From positions 4,340,001 to 4,404,000 of the forward strand of contig CM066292.1 of assembly GCA_033816765.1 (NCBI GenBank): a stretch of 64,000 nucleotides of DNA, written 5' to 3'. The notes below the pieces were generated by a model. That model saw only the letters and a list, made by a program, of their open reading frames with translations. It searched no databases and was not told the origin of the DNA. The DNA is from Nothopassalora personata. Taxonomy: Eukaryota; Ascomycota; Dothideomycetes; Mycosphaerellales; Mycosphaerellaceae. Position numbers and translations under genes: made by a program. Positions within the stretch are counted from its first letter, which is position 1, and every line of letters starts with the position of its first letter. This document shows positions 57,480-64,000 of the stretch, in pieces.

Positions 57480-59460
57480 TCGACATTAAACACAGTTTTC
57501 TAGACATAATCAATCGTTAACGGACACAAGACTAGTGTTATAATCGACTTAGGAGTAGCGGGGAATTTCATCTCCGAGTCTTTCGTAAGAAGAAACGGGT
57601 TCGCTACCCTAAAGAAGAAATAGGGTTACGAGTTAATTGCGGTAAACGGATTATCGTTACCTAGCGTAGAATAGGAGACGATACCATTGCTACTAGCTAT
57701 CTAATAGTACTACGAGAATATTACCTTAGATATTACTAATATAGCTAGTTATAACATAGTATTAGGTATGCCTTAGTTAAGAAAGTATAATCTAGTAATC
57801 GACTAGAGAAGAGGAGTACTTACATTTAGGGAATGCGACTGCATTATCGACATTTAGCCTACGTATCGATAGCGGACGATAGTAGATAAGGTAAGGAAAT
57901 AGCTTAACGCATTCGAGCTTACGCCGACTAGAAGGATAGAAGAACTACCTTCGACCGGGATAGACACTAGCGTAGGGCCGCCGGGTTACGAAGTTACTAG
58001 AAGTAATAGAAGTAACGTACTATCGAAGGATACTAACATCTTAGAGTTAAGTATTCCTAAGGAGTATCGTAAGTAGTCGCGACTCTTTAAAGAGGAGAGA
58101 GGCAAAACTGCCTTACCTAAGTACCGCCTATAGAATTATAAGATTAACATTTAGCTAGAGAAAGAGCCTCTATAAGGACCCCTATATTAAATGTCTAAGA
58201 AAGAGCTACAGACCCTACGAGAATAGCTAAAGGAGAAGCTAGCTAAAGGATAGATAAGAAGATCCACCTCGAGTGTAGGAACTCTATATATGTTCGTTCT
58301 AAAAGCAAACGGGAAGTTACGACTCGTATAAGACTATAGGAAGTTAAACGAGATTACGATTAAGAACCGATACCCGCTACCTAACATCGAAGAAGTATAA
58401 GATAGATTAACCGGATCGGACTAGTATACGAAGATTAACCTACGAGATGCCTTCTATGCTATACGAATAGTAGAAGGAGAAGAATAGAAAACCGCTTTTA
58501 GAACAAGATACGGACTCTACGAATTCTTAGTTATGCTAATAGGATTAACTAACGCACCCGTATCCTATTAGGACCTTATTAACGAAACACTTAGAGACCT
58601 ACTCGACGTATGCGTTATCGCTTATATAGACGATATACTAGTCTACACGAAAGGATCCCTATAGGAACATATAAGACAAGTCTAGGACGTCTTCGAACGA
58701 CTTACGCAATTAGGATTTAAGACAGCACCCGAGAAATGCGAATTCTATAAGAAAGAAGTTAAATTCTTAGGCTTTATTATTAGCACTATAGGGATAACGA
58801 TCGACCTAACGAAGACATAGTTAATTAGAGAATAGCTAGAACTAAAAACAGTTAAGGACGTACAATTATTCCTTAGACTAGCGAACTACAACCGGAAATT
58901 CATTAAGGACTACATAAAGACAGTAGCACTAATAACGATACTTACGAGAAAAGACGTTACTTAGAAATAGGGAAAGGAACAGATTAAAGCGTTTAAGAAA
59001 CTTAAGGAACAATGCGCTTTAGCCCCTACGCTTCGACTATTCGATAGTAGTAAGGAAGTCTATATCGAGACCAATACGTCTAATATAGCAATAGGCGCAT
59101 ATCTAACGTAGACATACAATAAGTAGAGACACCTAGTAGCCTATTACTCCCGGAAAATAACTATAGCGGAACAGAACTACGACATCTATAATAAAGAGCT
59201 TCTAGCCATTATTACTACTATATAACATTAGAGAGTATATGTCGAGGGCCTACCGAAGTTAACGATTCTTTCTAACTATAAGAATCTTACGTACTTTACG
59301 ACGACGAAAGAACTTACCCGAAGGTAAGCCCGCTAGTCGGAGCTACTAGGACAGTATAAGTTCGAAATTAAATATACTCTAGGACGAGAGAACGGCCGCG
59401 CCGACGCGCTAAGCCGAAGAAGCGACTATATAGAAGGAAAAGAACTAGTGTAACATAAAG
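57480..59460 (+). pseudogene. Pol remnant: protease, reverse transcriptase, RNase H
   Basis: Protease active-site region VIIDLGVAGNFIS (about 57537). Reverse transcriptase FVLKANGKLRLV, DYRKLNEITIKNRYPLPNI, FRTRYGLYEFLVM and the intact catalytic YIDDILVYTKG (about 58622). RNase H DSSKEVYIETNTSNIAIGAY and YNKELLAIITT. TAG stops replace Trp or Gln codons throughout. Confidence 0.8.
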
Positions 59461-59599
59461 TACTAAAGATAAACCCCGACGGAAGTCTTAGTACTAACAT
59501 AAGAGAATTTAACAACATCGTACGGATATTAGGCGATAGAGACGAACAATTCCCTATATCGTAAGGAAAATACTAGGTACTAAAGGATCGAGAAGAAGA

Positions 59600-60860
59600 A
59601 TGCATACGATAATATTACGACGGACTAACTTATAGATACCCTAGAACTTCGAAAACAATGGACCTAATATAGCGTAGCTTCTCATTCCTATAGATAAGGT
59701 AAAAGGTGCTACGCTACATTAAACAATGCGTACACTGCTAACGAAACAAGGCTACGAGACATGCAAAATACGGTTACCTATAGTTTAGGACACTACTAAC
59801 GAAACTATGGGACGAAGTTATAATAGACTTTATTACGAAACTCCTACCGTTAAGAGATTAAATTACGAAACAACTATACGACATAATACTAGTTATAGTT
59901 AATAGACTTACAAAATACGTATACTTCATTCCTACATTGGAAACGTACAATGTAGAGTAGCTCGGATACCTCGAACTAGATAGACTTATCCGATACTACG
60001 GATTCCCCTAAGCGTTTATAACGGACAGAGACAAGTTATTCACATTAAATTACTAGAAGACGCTTATAGGAACGATCGGAATTAAACACAAGCTGTTAAC
60101 AGTATATTATCTAGAAATAGATAGACAAACCGAAAGGATAAATTAAACGCTAGAACAATACCTATGACACTATATCAATTATGCATAAGACAACTAGGTT
60201 TCATTACTACTAATAGCGCAGATTGCACTAAACAACTACAAATTAGAGACAACTTTAACGACACTATTCTATACGAACTTTAGTAAAGATCCTAACCTAT
60301 TTAGAATACCTAGATCTTACCTATAAGCCGAAAGAGCAATCGTAACGACGGATACTCTTAAGGAAGTGTGTAAAGAAACACGTAAGGCGATCGAAGATGC
60401 ATAATAAAAACTGTCTCGATAACGGTAGAACACGAGAAAAATAGCACCTCTACTAAAAGAGGGGGATAAGGTCTATCTCCTTATAAAAAACTTAAGAATA
60501 AGAAGATAGACTAAGAAACTAGATTACGTTAAGGTCGGACCATTTTTTATCGACAAAGTTATAGGACTAGTTAACTACCGCCTACGACTACTACTAGACG
60601 TAAAAATCCACCTAGTCTTCTATATCTCTAAGTTAGAACCCGTAGACACCGAAACACCCTACTAGGAAAGCTTCCATTTTAAGCCGGAAGCAGAAAACGA
60701 ATTCGAAGTCGAAAAGATCCTAGATAAGAAAGGTTAGCGATACCTTATTAAATGGAAAGGATACGACGAATTAGAAAATACCTAGGAACTAGAAAGAAAC
60801 CTTAAGAACTGCCGGCTACTTCTAATAAGGTATTTCTAGTACCGGAAGAACCTCGAAGAG
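59600..60860 (+). pseudogene. Pol remnant: integrase with C-terminal chromodomain
   Basis: Zinc-binding HHCC region degraded; catalytic core EVIIDFITKL, FITDRDKLFTLNYXK and ERINXTLEQYL retain the Asp, Asp and Glu. The chromodomain at about 60700-60820 reads FEVEKILDKKG then RYLIKWKGYDELENT. This identifies the element as a chromovirus (Tf1/MAGGY-like branch). Confidence 0.8.
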
Positions 60861-60904
60861 AAGGAGGACCATGCAACTAGAAATCGGAGGAGACATTATA
60901 ACCT

Positions 60905-61390
60905 TAGTCGACTAAAAGATTCTAAGTGTTAGGAGCTAGGTAGAAGTCCGCTAACTCTTCCTACTCTAGCTCTAATAGATTCGCCGACTCTACGGCAATA
61001 GCCTCGTTAGCTCTCTAATCCACGAGCTCTATCTACCTACGTAACCGTTCTTCCTTTATATACGTAGTATTTAGGGCCTCGCGAGCACGCTCTTAAGCCT
61101 CGCGGGCTTTCTTTATCTACCGCTGCAATTTCTTCTTTTTACTAATAAGGCGATCGAACTCGGAACGCGACACCTTTATATTATAACGGATGTTTCGACG
61201 AACATACTTATTACACCGCCCCGATAACATATACACCTTACACACCCGCGAATGCGCCCGATAGTTAGAATAGGACCGCACTATTATTTCTCCGAAGTTG
61301 TCGATAGTTTCCGCTAACTTAAGACGACGAGAGGTACTCGAGGAAGAAGGAGCCTTTAGTATATTAAGGACGACATAAATAAAAACACTA
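60905..61390 (-). pseudogene. Antisense accessory ORF (Cys-rich plus coiled coil), copy 3
   Basis: Minus-strand frame between the chromodomain end and the polypurine tract. It shows the Cys/Tyr pattern (YSNYRAHSRVCKVYMLSGRC, NKYVRRNIRYNI), a basic/acidic coiled coil (SEFDRLISKKKKLQR, KEERLRRXIELV) and an acidic tail (VESANLLELEXEELADF). TAG and TAA stops interrupt it. The start codon is unclear. Confidence 0.6.
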
Positions 61391-61456
61391 AACGAAGGGA
61401 CAAGGCGACAGAACTATAACCTAAGCTCGGGACGAGGTAAGCTAAGAGGGGGATAG

Positions 61457-61941
61457 TGTTACGGGTTAGATTAAGCTAATGCTTAGCGACTAATTAGAGC
61501 CTCTACAGTTAAGTAGGCGCAACTATAGCCGGAAAGGCACAGCTACCGTAGAGTGATCTATTACTCTATATAATCTATAAAATAGATTAATAGATTAGAA
61601 CAGAGCACGACACTAATTGATCTATTGCTCTATATAATCTAAAAAGCAGATTAATAGATTAGAATAGAGCACGACACTAATTGATCTATTGCTCTATATG
61701 ATCTAAAAAGCAGATTAACAGATTAGAGTAGATTAATAATAATTTCCTTTGTATTTAGGAACGCTAAGAATCCCTTATAGCTTCGATGCGTTTAACTTAT
61801 GTTACTATCTTACTAATTGGAATATAACTCTTATTCCTATTATTTATCTTCGCTTAGCTTACTTTAGTCTCTCTAAAGAATACCGCTACGTGACTTAACT
61901 TATCTCTCCTTTAAGACTAGCCCTAGAACGAGACAATAACA
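61457..61941 (+). repeat. Right LTR of the second chromovirus
   Basis: 485 bp, nearly identical to 54939-55423, followed by target duplication AATAG. Confidence 0.93.
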
Positions 61942-62080
61942 AATAGCTAGGAGCTAGTATAAGGACTCGCGAATACTACGCGTATAGTAGCCGAATATAA
62001 GGCATTAGTAAAGACGGTATAAGCCGGCGGAAGGATCCGCGAAGGCTACGCGTATAGTAGTCGAATATAAGGTACCTACG
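61942..62080 (+). pseudogene. Pol remnant, part 3: chromodomain end of the outer chromovirus
   Basis: After the AATAG duplication the interrupted chromodomain frame resumes (NSXELVXGLANTTRIVAEYK), the usual end of the NTWEP.. helix, then becomes unreadable. Confidence 0.6.
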
Positions 62081-62330
62081 AAGGCCGTGTAAGGCGCTAA
62101 AATAAGGGTATATGTTATACATTTAGGCCTTAACCCTTCGGTAGCTAGATATAAGGACCTCTACCCCCGATAGTAAACTTAGCTATAACTAGTATAGAAG
62201 ACACTAACCTATAGTGTCTTCTATCGGACTAAAAGGCTCGCTTACTTAGTTAAGCGAACACCCCCGATAGTAATAACATTAGAGAGGGAGGTAAGGAGAG
62301 AGAAGAGTAGAGAGAAGAGTATTTATTTTA

Positions 62331-63476
62331 AAAATAAACTTTTATAGGGCGCGCTACGGCGCTACGTAGATAGGAGATAGGCGCGTAGTAGGCGGCTAAT
62401 ATACGCGGAGCGCGCGATTACTCGTTATTATCCTCCTTATTATCCTCCTTATTATACTCGCCCCGTAGGGCTAGTAGTAAGAAGGCCCTATCGGCCGTAG
62501 TAGTATTAATGTTTCTAGCCTATAGGAACTATAACTACGGTTAGTATAGGACACGTATATAACACGTATATTACTTATAGCACGGCCGAGCTCGAAGAGC
62601 CTATTAAGGGTTCTATTCTACTCTTACTATAGAACTACGGACGTAGTAGCGGCGGCGGAGGAGGGGGTAGTAGTAGTAGAGGCGCCGGCGAAGCGTACGC
62701 GGGTGTCCCCTATACGCTTATTCTTATAAGTAGAGAACTGCCTCTTAGCCTAGGAGGAGGTTAGCCGATTTATATAGGGAGCGACAGTACGCCGTATACG
62801 GTAAGCGTAGGGAGCGCTAGCGAGGCGTAGCACTTACCTCTAGGATCTACTCGCCTAGCTAGGCGTAGAGCTCGTACTACTAGTCTAGAGCATCCTACTC
62901 TTATTTAGTAACAGGGTTACTAAGCCCCTAGATAAGCTTATCGCGCTAGGCGCGAGCGGCGCGTAGGCGAGCTACTAGCTACGCGATAGCGACGCTAGTG
63001 TTACTAACGTAGGGGTGCCTAATGTCTCTATAGCGCCTATACTTCTTAAGTAACTCGCCGGTAGTAACACTATTACACGTATCCTACTCGTCTACTATAC
63101 TATTAGTAAGCGTATCGTAAGCGAAGAGCGTAGTAAATACTTACTAGCTACGAAGTACGGTAGATAACGTATACATATCTTAATATCGGTACCTAGGCGC
63201 CTAGCTAGTAAGGACTTAGGGGTCTACGGCCCTAGTACGCTAAACTTACGCTTCGCTAGCGTATCTAGTGCGCCGAGCGCGCTAGACATCTATACTAGTA
63301 GTGCTAGTAATAGTGTTAGTAGTGCTAATAGGCCCCCTATAAGGGCCTCCTAGCGGAGCTAGTCTTAGATAGCTTCCTCTAAAGCTATAGTAGTACTAGC
63401 GGGTCGCTAGATAGTCGCTAGTAAGGAGCTAGTAGATCGCTAGTAGTGCGGGTATAGTACGCTACGAGAACGTAGT
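62331..63476. other. RIP-damaged repeat sequence, unassigned
   Basis: CpA-poor, CpG-rich sequence with TAG-riddled frames. It may be the outer element's 3' LTR or another element; no protein family or terminal structure could be read. A near-perfect AT palindrome (TTATTTTAAAAATAA) lies at 62323-62337. Confidence 0.45.
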
Positions 63477-63723
63477 AAAAGGGAAAAGAAGGAAAAGGAG
63501 GGAGAGGGTGCGCTTCTTAAACCCTCGAGTTAGTTAACCCGGTAACTATAACTTTATACCTACCTACACTACGATAACGACACGTACGAGACCCGTAGGC
63601 GGGTCGTATAGTAACGGAATCTACAAGAAGTAGATAGATTGCTTATATAGAAACCTCCTAAAGCCGCGAGCTAAGGGCAGCTCGTCCTAGAAGGGGAGGC
63701 AGTTATAAGGGTAGCCTATAGCT
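63477..63723 (+). repeat. Repeat U, forward copy (right inverted-repeat arm)
   Basis: Reverse complement of 45729-45985 across the whole length with scattered differences. It is cut at 63723 by the undamaged LTR that follows. Confidence 0.8.
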
Positions 63724-64000
63724 AACTGTTGCGGTTGGGCCTTGTCCCTCGTCACGTGGGTGGCCTAGGAAGTGTCGATCCTCGATATGTCTCTAAAGTA
63801 GTGTGAACGAGAGTTCACTACAAGGTTGCAACTTAACACAAGAGTGTTGATTTGAGTTGAGCACGAGGCTCCTATCTACTCGTAAAGAAGCGTCGTCTAT
63901 ATAGTGCCATGTCTTGGCGTGACTGATCTGAGTCGCTCAGCCTCAGTCTCGATCTGAGTCGTTCAGCCTCAGTCTCGATCTGAGTCGTCCACCCTCAGTC
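63724..64000 (-). mobile_element. Undamaged LTR sequence, related to the gag-only element, runs off the window
   Basis: Begins TGTTGCGG. At about 63855-63922 it is the reverse complement of the 50430-50500 segment of the gag-only LTR, but with CA and TG dinucleotides intact (for example GTGCCATGTCTTGGCGTGAC against the damaged version). It lies in minus orientation. It interrupts repeat U and continues beyond the window. Confidence 0.7.
63925..64000. repeat. 26-bp tandem repeat inside the undamaged LTR
   Basis: Units start at 63925, 63951 and 63977 (the last truncated by the window end), with core GATCTGAGTCGTTCAGCCTC. Confidence 0.9.

Larger units (their letters stand above)
54939..61941 (+). 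mobile_element. Complete second Gypsy chromovirus with LTRs and TSD
   Basis: Two 485-bp LTRs (54939-55423 and 61457-61941), TGTTACGGG..ACAATAACA, flanked by AATAG on both sides (54934-54938 and 61942-61946). Interior order: gag, protease, reverse transcriptase, RNase H, integrase, chromodomain, then an antisense accessory ORF and a GAGGGGGATA polypurine tract. All frames carry TAG stops, but CpA and the reverse-transcriptase YIDD are better preserved than in the outer element. Confidence 0.93.
47326..62330 (+). mobile_element. Outer Gypsy chromovirus, RIP-damaged and interrupted twice
   Basis: Gag and pol can be followed from about 47340 to 62080 once two insertions (50290-53170 and 54939-61941) are removed. 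A purine-rich tract at about 62273-62321 could be its polypurine tract. Its LTRs are not clearly resolved. CpA is scarce and TAG is the dominant stop, placed where Gln or Trp codons are expected. Confidence 0.8.

Overview
This is nuclear DNA of a filamentous ascomycete (Pezizomycotina, most likely Dothideomycetes). The genes have short spliceosomal introns of about 47-134 nt with GT..CTAAC/CTGAC..AG signals. The proteins read as fungal orthologues (KDM5/Lid2-type demethylase, SLX1, OXA1, MIM1, Shp1/UBX1, SMI1/KNR4, CFD1, YPQ-type PQ-loop transporter). The right third is retrotransposon sequence damaged in the manner of repeat-induced point mutation (RIP): CpA/TpG are depleted and TAG stands where CAG or TGG codons should be. 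No bacterial features, CRISPR array or biosynthetic cluster was seen.

Layout. 1-12.7 kb: a DUF1115-like gene, an aldehyde dehydrogenase, CFD1, a 1018-residue secreted repeat/Apple-domain protein, a PQ-loop transporter, and an 81-codon gene that needs a GC-AG intron. 12.7-18.2 kb: gene-poor, with a 19-bp minisatellite and an AT-rich relic. 18.2-29.3 kb: KDM5-type demethylase divergent from SLX1, a cupin, a monooxygenase pseudogene and a KEN-box protein. 30.2-30.5 kb: a U6 snRNA gene apparently split by three introns, with a TATA box, an intronic B box and a T6 terminator. 30.5-33.5 kb: decayed coding remnants. 33.5-43.9 kb: OXA1, MIM1, Shp1/UBX1, a large low-complexity protein interrupted by one TAG, and SMI1/KNR4.

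44.9-64 kb: a stack of LTR retrotransposons. A Gypsy chromovirus is interrupted in its RNase H region by a gag-only LTR element (50290-53170, TSD TTTAG), which carries a solo LTR (51954-52435, TSD CTCTT). The same chromovirus is interrupted in its chromodomain by a complete second chromovirus (54939-61941, TSD AATAG). Three different elements carry, just inside the 3' LTR and antisense to the element, a degenerate ORF for a Cys-rich plus coiled-coil protein. A long inverted repeat flanks the block, and the last 277 bp are a related LTR that has escaped RIP.

Functional links: OXA1 (mitochondrial inner-membrane insertase) and MIM1 (outer-membrane insertase) are adjacent on one strand. Otherwise the genes are unrelated housekeeping functions. 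Exon boundaries were derived by hand from splice signals and frame continuity and have not been tested against transcripts.
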